Of a stretch of 64,000 bases of DNA, positions 38,386-46,695 are shown piece after piece (the stretch's first letter is position 1; each line of letters starts with the position of its first letter). The notes under the pieces are model-generated. The model saw only the letters and a list, made by a program, of their open reading frames with translations, ran no database searches and was not told where the DNA came from. The position numbers and the translations under genes were made by a program. This DNA comes from Salegentibacter agarivorans (GTDB lineage Bacteria; Bacteroidota; Bacteroidia; Flavobacteriales; Flavobacteriaceae), in contig NZ_FOOH01000009.1 of assembly GCF_900113135.1 (NCBI RefSeq), forward strand, positions 93,924-157,923, in the 5' to 3' direction.

Positions 38386-41300
38386 ATGATTAATAAGATA
38401 ATCGCATTTTCCATTAATAATAAATTTATTATTGGACTACTTACCTTAGCGCTGATAGGGACGGGTATTTGGTCCATGATGACCGTCAACCTGGGATCGG
38501 TGCCAGATATTACTAACAATCAGGTTCAGGTGATCACCCAGTCGCCAAATCTTGCCACAGAAGATATTGAACAATTTGTAACCTATCCCGTAGAACTTTC
38601 GATGGGTAATTTACCTGGAGTTACAGAGATTCGCTCTATTTCACGGTTTGGACTTTCGGTAGTTACTATTGTTTTTAAAGATGATATGGGAACTTATCTC
38701 CCTCGTCAACTAGTACAGGAAAAACTTAATGAATTGGGAGAAACCATTCCCGATAAATTTGGAAGTCCTGCTATGGGACCTATTTCAACCGGATTGGGTC
38801 AAATTTATGAGTATACCATAAAGCCAAAGGAGGGATACGAAACTGAATATTCTCCCATGGAACTACGAACTATTCAGGACTGGATAATCAAGCGACAACT
38901 TACCTTGCTGGAAGGTGTGGTGGAAGTAAATTCTTTTGGAGGCTCCATAAAACAATATGAGGTAGCAATCAATCCTGAGAAATTAAACAGTATGGGTATA
39001 AGTATCTCTGAGGTTTATGAGGCGCTGGCCCGAAACAATGTGAATACCGGTGGAGCTTATATTGAGAAAAATAAAATGTCAAATTTTATTAGAGGTGAAG
39101 GTTTAATCCGTTCACTGGAGGATATAAGGAAAATTGCTATTACTACCGAAAATTCTATTCCGATAACTATTGGAGATGTTGCGGAAGATGTTCAGTTTGG
39201 AAATCAGGTACGCTACGGAGCTTTCACTCAAGACGGAGAGGAAGCCGTAGGCGGGATAATAATGATGTTAAAAGGCGCCAATCCCAATGCCGTAATTCAG
39301 GATGTTAAAGATAGGATGGCAGAAGTTGAAAAGTCACTTCCTGAAGGTTTGACCATAGAGCCAATTATTGATCGGAGTGAATTAATAGCACGAACAACCG
39401 ATACTGTTAAAACAAATTTACTGGAAGGTGCATTGATAGTGATTTTTGCCCTGGTATTGTTATTAGGTAGTCTAAGAGGTGGACTTATTACTGCTACCAC
39501 TATTCCCTTATCACTGCTTTTTGCTTTTATTTTAATGAAACAATTCAATGTCTGGGCCAATCTAATGAGTTTGGGCGCTATTGACTTTGGAATCATTATA
39601 GACGGTGCAGTGATTATCATCGAGGGAACCGTGTATGAAATACAAAAACGGATAAGATCTGGCAAGGTGAAATTCAATCAGGCTAAAATGGATGAAGTAG
39701 CCTATGATGCTGGGAGCACGATGATGAGTTCCGCATTTTTTGGACAGATTATAATTCTTATTGTATTCACGCCTATACTTTTTCTTACGGGGGTAGAAGG
39801 TAAAATGTTTAAGCCGATGGCGTACACTTTCGGTTTTGCCATGATAGGTGCTATTTTCTTATGCCTTACCTATGTCCCTATGATGTCTGCCCTATTTATG
39901 AAACCCATTCAGAATAAAAAGAACTGGTTTGGAAGGTTTGAACGCTGGCTGGAAAGGATAAGTGATAAGATAATTGGTGGAATACAAAGGGTATATATGC
40001 CTTTACTGAAAGGGGCATTAAAACTGAAGCTCATTGTTGTAGGTGCTGCTGCTGTTCTACTTGTATTAGCCGGTTTCCTTTTTTCCAGAATGGGAGGAGA
40101 ATTTGTGCCTCAACTGGATGAAGGGGATATTGCAATGCAGGCTTTAATCAGACCAGGAAGTTCATTAACAGAGTCTATTGAAGTTTCCAAAAAAATAGAA
40201 AATATCCTTCTAGAAAATTTTCCTGAAATTAAAACAGCAACAGCAAGAATTGGAGTAGCGGACATCCCAACAGATCCAATGCCGATGGATATCGCAGATA
40301 TGTACCTGATTCTTGAAAAAGATAAGGATAATTGGACAACCGCTGAAACTAAAGAAGGACTTATAGCGCAAATCAAGGAAAAACTCAATAAAGAACTTAC
40401 TGGGGTAAACCTTGTGTTTACGCAACCTGTAGAATTAAGGTTCAACGAATTATTAGAGGGGGTTAGAGAAGATATTGCGGTTAAACTATATGGAGAGGAC
40501 CTGGGGGTGTTGTCGGAAAAGGTACAGGAAATGGCTAATATTATCCAGACCGTACCTGGAGCAGGAGATGTTAATCCTGAACGAACATCTGGGCTGCCAC
40601 AAATGACCGTGAAATTTAACCGTGATAAAATTGCTCAATATGGCCTGGATATCCAAAAAGCAAATGATTATATAAGTACTGCTTTTGCGGGAGGAACCGC
40701 AGGAGTCATTTTTGAAGGAGAAAAGCGATTCGATTTAGTAGTAAGATTTGATGAAGAACATAGAAAGAATATTGATGACTTGCGTGGAATGTATATCGAT
40801 CTTCCCGACGGAACTCAGGTACCGATAAAAGAAATAGCAGATATCGAATATGTTCCGGGCCCTATGCAAATTTCGAGAGATGATACCTACAGAAGAACCT
40901 ATGTGGGTGTAAATGCCCGGGGAAGGGATGTAGAGTCAGTCGTTAATGATATTCAGCAAAGATTAGATGAAGAATTAGAATTACCTCCCGGGTATTATAT
41001 AACTTATGGGGGGGAATTCGAAAATCTTCAGAGTGCTAAGGACCGCTTGATAATTGTTGTACCCATTGCCCTTTTCTTGATATTTGTTCTTCTATATTTT
41101 GCCCTAAAATCGTTTTCCCAATCTGTCATGATCTATATAGCCATACCCCTCGCTGCCATTGGAGGTGTTTTTGCCCTTTGGTTGCGGGGAATGCCATTCA
41201 GTATTTCTGCTGGGGTAGGTTTTATTGTATTATTCGGGGTTGCAGTTTTAAACGGGCTGGTACTAATAAATAGATTCAATTCTTTAAAAGAAGAAGGAGT

Positions 41301-42819
41301 AACCAGTATAAAAGATAGAATTTTTACAGGAACCAAAGAACGAATACGACCTATTATGTTAACAGCAACAACAGATATTTTCGGTTTTTTACCAATGGCA
41401 TTTTCCACATCAGCCGGTGCAGAAGTTCAACAACCACTTGCTACGGTGGTTATAGGTGGGATGCTTACAGCTACACTGCTTACGCTGGTTGTATTACCAG
41501 TACTATATACCCTTGTAGAAAGAAAACGAGAGAAAAAAGAACAGAATAAACTAGGTTCTTCCAATTCGCGATCTTTAGCTACGATTTTGATAATTGGCTT
41601 AGTTTTAGGCGGAACCTTTTCTGTAAATGCACAATCTGATGCAATGTCATCTGAATATTCACAACAGGATTCTTTACAAACAATTAGTTTGGAGGATGCA
41701 AAAGAAATGGCAATCAAAAATTTTCCACAGCTCCAAGCTGCCCAGCTCGAAATTGAAAGTGAGGAAGTATTGCGCAAAACCGCCTTTGATTTTGGAAACA
41801 CCCAAATCTTTACAGGAAAAGAAGAAGTAGGAAATGGCTCTGATGGGATCTATACCCAAATTGGCGTCCAACAACAAGGCATCGATATTTTCGGAATAGT
41901 GCCCCGGTTAAAACTACAGAAAGAAAGGGTGGCACTTGCTGAAAATGCCTTAGAGCTATCTACTATTGAAATTGAACGTGAAGTAAGCAGGGCCTGGACA
42001 TCTGTTTATACAAGTAAAAAGAGGTATCAGGTATATAAGAAAATGGATTCTATTTTCGAAGATATTGAAAGGGCGGCTAGAATCAGGTATGAGACAGAAG
42101 CTACCTCTAAACTGGAATATCTTGCCACCTCAAATCAGGGGAATGAGGTGAAAATACAGTTAGAACAAGCTTATCGAGATTACCTGAAATCAATACAGCG
42201 CTTAAACCTATGGTTTGTTAGTGACACAATTTACGATGTACCAGATTTGCCTGCTGAAGCATTGGATGAACCTTTAAACTTTCTGGTAGAGTCTCTTGAA
42301 AATCATCCCTTACTACAGGTTTCAGAACAAAGAATTGACGTGGCAAAAGCGGTTACCAGAGAACGAAAATCTGAATTTTTGCCCAAATTTCAGGGTCAAT
42401 ACGGTAGGCAGGAAATAGCCGGGCAATCGGGTTTCTTTCAATATCAAATAGGAATTCAAATTCCACTGTTTTTTGGGCCGGAATTAGGCCGTACCCAGGA
42501 AGCACAAGTGAATCGAAAGATTGCAGAGCAAAACTTTTACCAGGATAAACTCGAACTGGAAATCGCCTATAAAAATATGCGGGAAGACTACATCAAATGG
42601 AGAAACTCATGGAATTATTATAGGGATGAAGCGCTTCCTTTAGCACAGGAACAACAGGATGGGTCGGTATTAGCATTTAAGGAAGGTGCTATAGATTACG
42701 TAACCTTCCTTCAAAATATAAGAGATGCCATTAGAATCGAAGTAAATGCCTGGAGTGCTTTTAACGATTATCTCGACAGCCGTTACCAACTGGAATATTA
42801 CCTTAAGAATTCAAATTAA
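38386..42819 (+). CDS. CzcA/CusA-type heavy-metal RND pump fused to a TolC-like outer-membrane factor
   Basis: Residues 1 to about 1045 form a heavy-metal efflux RND pump: 12 TM helices, two large periplasmic loops and the proton-relay motif DFGIIIDGAVIIIEG in TM4, typical of CzcA-like pumps. A second hydrophobic segment ending SVNAQ (about residues 1063-1083) looks like an internal signal peptide. The remaining ~395 residues are a CzcC/TolC-like outer-membrane factor (ISLEDAKEMAIKNFPQL, then coiled-coil helices with ALELSTIEIEREV). The 1477-residue length fits fusions known in Bacteroidota. The adaptor gene follows by 22 bp. Confidence 0.93.
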   Translation: MINKIIAFSINNKFIIGLLTLALIGTGIWSMMTVNLGSVPDITNNQVQVITQSPNLATEDIEQFVTYPVELSMGNLPGVTEIRSISRFGLSVVTIVFKDDMGTYLPRQLVQEKLNELGETIPDKFGSPAMGPISTGLGQIYEYTIKPKEGYETEYSPMELRTIQDWIIKRQLTLLEGVVEVNSFGGSIKQYEVAINPEKLNSMGISISEVYEALARNNVNTGGAYIEKNKMSNFIRGEGLIRSLEDIRKIAITTENSIPITIGDVAEDVQFGNQVRYGAFTQDGEEAVGGIIMMLKGANPNAVIQDVKDRMAEVEKSLPEGLTIEPIIDRSELIARTTDTVKTNLLEGALIVIFALVLLLGSLRGGLITATTIPLSLLFAFILMKQFNVWANLMSLGAIDFGIIIDGAVIIIEGTVYEIQKRIRSGKVKFNQAKMDEVAYDAGSTMMSSAFFGQIIILIVFTPILFLTGVEGKMFKPMAYTFGFAMIGAIFLCLTYVPMMSALFMKPIQNKKNWFGRFERWLERISDKIIGGIQRVYMPLLKGALKLKLIVVGAAAVLLVLAGFLFSRMGGEFVPQLDEGDIAMQALIRPGSSLTESIEVSKKIENILLENFPEIKTATARIGVADIPTDPMPMDIADMYLILEKDKDNWTTAETKEGLIAQIKEKLNKELTGVNLVFTQPVELRFNELLEGVREDIAVKLYGEDLGVLSEKVQEMANIIQTVPGAGDVNPERTSGLPQMTVKFNRDKIAQYGLDIQKANDYISTAFAGGTAGVIFEGEKRFDLVVRFDEEHRKNIDDLRGMYIDLPDGTQVPIKEIADIEYVPGPMQISRDDTYRRTYVGVNARGRDVESVVNDIQQRLDEELELPPGYYITYGGEFENLQSAKDRLIIVVPIALFLIFVLLYFALKSFSQSVMIYIAIPLAAIGGVFALWLRGMPFSISAGVGFIVLFGVAVLNGLVLINRFNSLKEEGVTSIKDRIFTGTKERIRPIMLTATTDIFGFLPMAFSTSAGAEVQQPLATVVIGGMLTATLLTLVVLPVLYTLVERKREKKEQNKLGSSNSRSLATILIIGLVLGGTFSVNAQSDAMSSEYSQQDSLQTISLEDAKEMAIKNFPQLQAAQLEIESEEVLRKTAFDFGNTQIFTGKEEVGNGSDGIYTQIGVQQQGIDIFGIVPRLKLQKERVALAENALELSTIEIEREVSRAWTSVYTSKKRYQVYKKMDSIFEDIERAARIRYETEATSKLEYLATSNQGNEVKIQLEQAYRDYLKSIQRLNLWFVSDTIYDVPDLPAEALDEPLNFLVESLENHPLLQVSEQRIDVAKAVTRERKSEFLPKFQGQYGRQEIAGQSGFFQYQIGIQIPLFFGPELGRTQEAQVNRKIAEQNFYQDKLELEIAYKNMREDYIKWRNSWNYYRDEALPLAQEQQDGSVLAFKEGAIDYVTFLQNIRDAIRIEVNAWSAFNDYLDSRYQLEYYLKNSN

Positions 42820-42841
42820 AAATTAAAATAAGAAAATCGAT

Positions 42842-44092
42842 ATGAATACAAGATCAATAAATATTTTAATGCTTGCCTTAACGCTCAGCATATTCTTTGG
42901 ATGTAAAGAAAATCCTGAGGAAGGGGATGACGCTTCCAGTGAAACTGCAACTACTAATACCGAAGAAGGTGAAAATCACGGTGAGGAAGGAGATGAAGAA
43001 CACGGTGAAGAAGAAGGCGGGATGCGTTCAGTACATCTTTCAGAGATGAAATTCAATAGTTTGGGCATCAAAGTAGATACCTTACCTAAAAAAGCTTTGT
43101 CCGGTATTGTGGAAGCCAATGGCCAGTTAGAAGTGCCGCCACAATATGAAGCTACCGTTACGGCAATTTTAGGCGGTAATATAACTTCTATAAAGGTTAT
43201 TGAGGGGGATAAGGTAAATAAAGGTCAGGTGTTGGCTTATCTTTCTCACCCAAATTTAACCAGAATGCAGTCTGATTATATTAATGCATATAGTAGGATG
43301 CAATTTTTGGAAAAGGAATTTGAAAGACAGAAACGTTTATATGAAGCAGAGGTAGGATCTGGAAAAACTTTTCAACAGACCCAATCCGATTACCAGTCTG
43401 TACAAGGTGAAGTACGGGGGTACGAATCACAATTACGCCAGTTAAACCTAAATGCTTCCCAGGTTAGAGACGGTGAATTATATGAATATATTCCGGTAGT
43501 AAGCCCAATTGGAGGTTATATAGAAAAAGTACTGGTGCAGATAGGACAGTATGTGGAGCCGCAAACCAGCATGTTTATGGTAGTTGATAATGAACATGTT
43601 CATGCCGATCTAATGGTTTTTGAAAAAGATATTTATAAGGTGAAAGAAGGCCAAAAGATTGCGTTTACACTGGAATCGGTTCCAGGCAGTAATTTAACCG
43701 GGGAAATTTATTCAGTGGGGAAACAATTTGAACAAAACCCCAAAGCGGTACATGTGCATGCAGAAATCGATAATAAAGAAGATTTTCTAATTCCGGGGAT
43801 GTATATAAACGGAAAAATCAGGACGGGTGAAGAAGCTGTTCCTGCCTTACCGGAAGAAGCAATAATTGAAGAAGAAGGAAATCCCTACATCTTTACGGCC
43901 CAAAAACACCAGGAAGATGGTGAAACCGAGTGGGAATTGAAACCGGTGCAGGTAAGAACGGGAATAACTGAAGATGGTTGGGTTGAAATTAAACTGCTGG
44001 AGCCTCTGCCTGAAGGTACTTTGGTTGCTTATAATAATGCCTATTATCTGGTCTCTGAAATGCAGAAAAGCCAGACTTCCCATGGTCATTAA
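42842..44092 (+). CDS. RND efflux periplasmic adaptor (CzcB/CusB family)
   Basis: This 416-residue lipoprotein (lipobox at Cys21, SIFFGC) is the membrane-fusion partner of the preceding pump. After an acidic, His-containing linker (about residues 27-60), useful for metal capture, come the barrel-sandwich halves (VEANGQLEVPPQYEATVTAILGG and VVSPIGGYIEKVLVQIGQYV) flanking a coiled-coil hairpin, then the beta-barrel domain. Together with the RND-OMF fusion it completes a tripartite efflux system. Confidence 0.93.
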   Translation: MNTRSINILMLALTLSIFFGCKENPEEGDDASSETATTNTEEGENHGEEGDEEHGEEEGGMRSVHLSEMKFNSLGIKVDTLPKKALSGIVEANGQLEVPPQYEATVTAILGGNITSIKVIEGDKVNKGQVLAYLSHPNLTRMQSDYINAYSRMQFLEKEFERQKRLYEAEVGSGKTFQQTQSDYQSVQGEVRGYESQLRQLNLNASQVRDGELYEYIPVVSPIGGYIEKVLVQIGQYVEPQTSMFMVVDNEHVHADLMVFEKDIYKVKEGQKIAFTLESVPGSNLTGEIYSVGKQFEQNPKAVHVHAEIDNKEDFLIPGMYINGKIRTGEEAVPALPEEAIIEEEGNPYIFTAQKHQEDGETEWELKPVQVRTGITEDGWVEIKLLEPLPEGTLVAYNNAYYLVSEMQKSQTSHGH

Positions 44093-44108
44093 ATTAAAAA
44101 AAATAGAT

Positions 44109-44162
44109 GGATGGACTCTCTGTTAAATGTTTGTCTTGATTAAAATTCCAGAGGGTTCATCC
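44109..44162. promoter_or_regulatory. Imperfect inverted repeat before the PII-like gene
   Basis: Two 14-nt arms (GGATGGACTCTCTG and CAGAGGGTTCATCC) match at 12 positions and enclose a 26-nt AT-rich loop. No T-run follows, so it is more likely an mRNA structure or processing site than a terminator. Confidence 0.4.
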
Positions 44163-44187
44163 TTAATACTAAATTAAAACCACAGTA

Positions 44188-44517
44188 ATGAAAGAAATAA
44201 AAGCATTTATAAAGCCAAAACGGGTTCAAATAGTGATAGAATCCCTTAGCGAAAGCGGATTCAAAAGTATGACGCTGTCTCAGGGGGAAGGTACCGGAGC
44301 ATTTAAAGCAAAAGGCGCATCACCTTCTTTAGATTTCCGTGTAACCGACAGCCCGGTGGTAAAGTTAGAACTGGTATGTCAAAATGAAGAAGCACAATCG
44401 GCTATCAATATCATCCTGGAAAACGGGAAAACACCGGATCCAGGTGATGGCATCATTTATTTGTCTGACATTGAAGATGCTTTCAAGATAAAAACCGGGG
44501 AATCCTTAAAGCGTTAA
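44188..44517 (+). CDS. PII-like regulatory protein of the efflux operon
   Basis: The 109-residue protein has the PII/GlnB fold pattern: MKEIKAFIKPKRVQIVIESL at the start and the B-loop-like GDGIIYLSDIEDAFKIKTGE at the end. The T-loop region (GEGTGAFKAKGASPSLDF) lacks the canonical uridylylated tyrosine context of GlnB. No amtB or glnA lies nearby, while an RND metal pump precedes it and a Fur gene follows. It may therefore sense a nucleotide or metal state for efflux rather than nitrogen (inference). Confidence 0.82.
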   Translation: MKEIKAFIKPKRVQIVIESLSESGFKSMTLSQGEGTGAFKAKGASPSLDFRVTDSPVVKLELVCQNEEAQSAINIILENGKTPDPGDGIIYLSDIEDAFKIKTGESLKR

Positions 44518-44541
44518 ATTTTCTAAACCCTTTTACGCCCA

Positions 44542-44964
44542 ATGGAAAAAATAGTAAAAAAGTTAGAAAGCAAAGGCATCCGCCCTACGGCAATGCGCCT
44601 GATGACCTATAAACGGTTGGCACAATTGAATGTGGCCATTAGTTTAGGCGACCTTGGGAAAGATTTCGAAAGCTCGGAAAGGAGTACGCTTTTCCGTACT
44701 ATGAAGACATTTGAAGAAAAAGGAATTGTGCATCAAATTGAGGATGGCACCGGCATCATTAAATATGCCCTGTGTGAAGACAATTGTGAATGCGAGGTGG
44801 GTAACGACCTTCACTTACATTTTCATTGCAATAGTTGCGGGGAAACCGTGTGCCTTACAGAACATAAAATCCCTCAGATAAATCTGCCCGAAGGTTACGT
44901 GGCAGAGGATATTAATCTGGTGGCTAAGGGAGTCTGTGAGAAATGTAGCAATGACTTGGATTAA
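44542..44964 (+). CDS. Fur-family transcriptional regulator, copy 1
   Basis: The 140-residue protein has a winged-helix N-terminus (LESKGIRPTAMRLMTYKRL, STLFRTMKTFEEKGIVHQI) and the Fur metal-binding signature LHLHFHCNSCGETVCL, with a C-terminal CEKC pair forming the structural zinc site. It lies 24 bp after the PII-like gene and 26 bp before a SpoIIAA-like gene. It probably controls this operon in response to a divalent metal; which metal is unknown. A paralogue lies at 49284. Confidence 0.9.
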   Translation: MEKIVKKLESKGIRPTAMRLMTYKRLAQLNVAISLGDLGKDFESSERSTLFRTMKTFEEKGIVHQIEDGTGIIKYALCEDNCECEVGNDLHLHFHCNSCGETVCLTEHKIPQINLPEGYVAEDINLVAKGVCEKCSNDLD

Positions 44965-44990
44965 GTTTTTTGATTTAAAAAATTGGAACA

Positions 44991-45350
44991 ATGATGAAAA
45001 TTTATAAAAAAGAAAACAAGGTATATATGGTAGCTCAAAATAGATTGGATGCTACCGATTATGACAATTTGATATCTCAATTAAAAAACCATATACAGGC
45101 AAACCATAAAGTATACTGGTATATTGAAATGGAAAATTTTGAGGGGTGGACTGCAAGTGCGTATTGGAAGGGCATTGAACTGAAACTTCCGAATGAAGAA
45201 CGCGTTAAAAAGGTTGCATTGGTGGGAATTACAAAATGGCAGGAACAGTTTACCGAAGTTTTGATACCCTTTACAAAGGCACATATTAAATTCTTTAGCC
45301 TTGAAGAAAAACATTTGGCCAAGGAATGGATGGAGAAAGGAAATCATTAA
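44991..45350 (+). CDS. SpoIIAA-like (STAS-related) protein, copy 1
   Basis: This 119-residue protein matches the SpoIIAA-like/STAS family: KVYWYIEMENFEGWTASAYWKGIEL in the middle and KVALVGITKWQEQFTEVLIPFTKAHIKFFSLEEKHLAKEWM at the end. A paralogue is at 56910 and a decayed one at 46443. The family's biochemical role is unclear; members occur near stress and ion-transport genes. The tandem ATG ATG leaves the start ambiguous by one codon. Confidence 0.85.
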   Translation: MMKIYKKENKVYMVAQNRLDATDYDNLISQLKNHIQANHKVYWYIEMENFEGWTASAYWKGIELKLPNEERVKKVALVGITKWQEQFTEVLIPFTKAHIKFFSLEEKHLAKEWMEKGNH

Positions 45351-45380
45351 AAAAGTTAAATAAATTTAAACAGAAAGATT

Positions 45381-45599
45381 ATGATGGACAACTGGAATTT
45401 TGGGGGAATGCACTGGATATGGTGGGGGCTTTGGATAATCCTCATCTTTTGGATATTCTTAATTCCTTATCCCACCCCGGGACAAAATAGACGGAAGGAT
45501 AAGGCTATGGAAGCCCTGAGAGAACGATACGCCCGGGGCGAGATAAGCGATGAGGAATTTGAACAAAAGAAGAAAGTCCTTCAGGATAAGAAGAAGTAG
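45381..45599 (+). CDS. SHOCT domain small membrane protein
   Basis: The 72-residue protein has a Trp-rich N-terminal TM segment (about residues 8-30) and a C-terminal SHOCT domain (AMEALRERYARGEISDEEFEQKKKVL), a short oligomerisation motif. Such proteins accompany copper and other metal-efflux operons in many bacteria; their function is unknown. It lies 30 bp after the SpoIIAA-like gene. Confidence 0.88.
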   Translation: MMDNWNFGGMHWIWWGLWIILIFWIFLIPYPTPGQNRRKDKAMEALRERYARGEISDEEFEQKKKVLQDKKK

Positions 45600-45656
45600 T
45601 TATAAGGCACAGGCATCGAAAGCGATGGCACCTATGGCTTATAAAAGAAGGTAAAA

Positions 45657-46418
45657 ATGAAAAAACGCAAAGTATTTGTTTTTATATTCATTGGATTAGC
45701 CCTTGGCTTATTTATAATACAGCCCCTGGTTATTTCACTCCACATGTATGACATGCAGGGAGGTAATGGCGAATGGTGGAAATCTCTGCTTGCTTCATAT
45801 CAGCAGGAAGTTAGTTCATGGGATTTGGATCAAGCCATCATCAAATTGCTATTTGGACTGCTGGGCATTGCCTTGTCGCTTATGTTTATGGTCAGGCAAA
45901 GAATATTTCAATTGACCGGAAGAAGAGATAAGCTGGAGGAGATCAGGGAGCTGATTGCGGCAGGAGAAAACCAGCAAGTAGAATTTAAATCTACCTTGAG
46001 ATGGGATTTGAGGCAGTTTAAACCGAATAAGGCTTTGGAGGACGTAATAGCAAAAACAATTGCCGGGTTTATGAACACCCAAGAAGGGCATTTAATTATC
46101 GGAATTGATGATGAAGGTAGTATTCTGGGGCTGGAACAGGATTGCGGTACTTTAAAAAAACCTGGCAAGGACGGGTTTGAGCAATATATAATGCAATTGG
46201 TGTCCCTCAAGTTCGGCACTCATTTTTGCCCTTTGGTTAAAGTGGCCTTTTACCAATTCGAAGAAAAGGATATCTGTTATGTAAGGGTTCACAAATCACA
46301 AAAACCTGTGTATTTGAATTTGGGCGATCGTTCGCATTTCTTTATCAGAACCGGGAACGGAACCCGCGAGTTGGATATGCCTGAGGCTCTGGAGTATTTG
46401 GAGATACACTTAAATTAA
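45657..46418 (+). CDS. Membrane-anchored AlbA_2 (Schlafen AlbA-like) protein
   Basis: The 253-residue protein has two N-terminal TM helices (about residues 8-28 and 64-82) and a cytoplasmic AlbA_2 domain with ENQQVEFKSTLRWDLRQ, the segment AKTIAGFMNTQEGHLIIGIDDEGSILG and the C-terminal YVRVHKSQKPVYLN. AlbA_2 domains bind nucleic acids or nucleotides and often appear in regulators, but usually without TM helices. It lies at the end of a tightly spaced run from the pump operon. Function is unknown. Confidence 0.82.
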   Translation: MKKRKVFVFIFIGLALGLFIIQPLVISLHMYDMQGGNGEWWKSLLASYQQEVSSWDLDQAIIKLLFGLLGIALSLMFMVRQRIFQLTGRRDKLEEIRELIAAGENQQVEFKSTLRWDLRQFKPNKALEDVIAKTIAGFMNTQEGHLIIGIDDEGSILGLEQDCGTLKKPGKDGFEQYIMQLVSLKFGTHFCPLVKVAFYQFEEKDICYVRVHKSQKPVYLNLGDRSHFFIRTGNGTRELDMPEALEYLEIHLN

Positions 46419-46442
46419 TATAAACCCTATAAAATTGAAAAA

Positions 46443-46695
46443 ATGATATAGGTATTGGACATAGAAAAAGAAAACTTGATTGCTGCTAAAATCAATGGTA
46501 GAATCACGAAGAAGGATATAAAAAACCCATCCGCTAATCCACAATATCATCGAAAAAAGTCATAAAATTTGTAGGCGAAAAAAATAGCAGGAATGGGTCG
46601 TTAAAGCTACTCATTTCTTTACCGGTTCAGAAGTCAAATATTTTGACCTTCAGGATAAGGAACAAGCAAAAAACTGGATACAAATAACTAAGGAT
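46443..46695 (+). pseudogene. Decayed SpoIIAA-like gene, copy 2
   Basis: The fragment opens ATG ATA TAG; beyond this early stop it encodes VLDIEKENLIAAKINGRIT. In another frame it continues HPLIHNIIEKSHKI. In a third, after a TAG in place of the family's tryptophan codon, it encodes QEWVVKATHFFTGSEVKYFD and QAKNWIQITKD. These match the start, middle and end of the paralogue at 56910, with about 40 central codons lost. The last frame runs without a stop straight into the P-type ATPase ATG. Confidence 0.8.

Noticed and set aside
41567..41637. Frameshift or missed stop between an RND gene and a separate outer-membrane factor gene
   Set aside because: The frame is continuous, codon use is normal throughout, and fusions of this length are known in Bacteroidota. 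I treat it as a true fusion.
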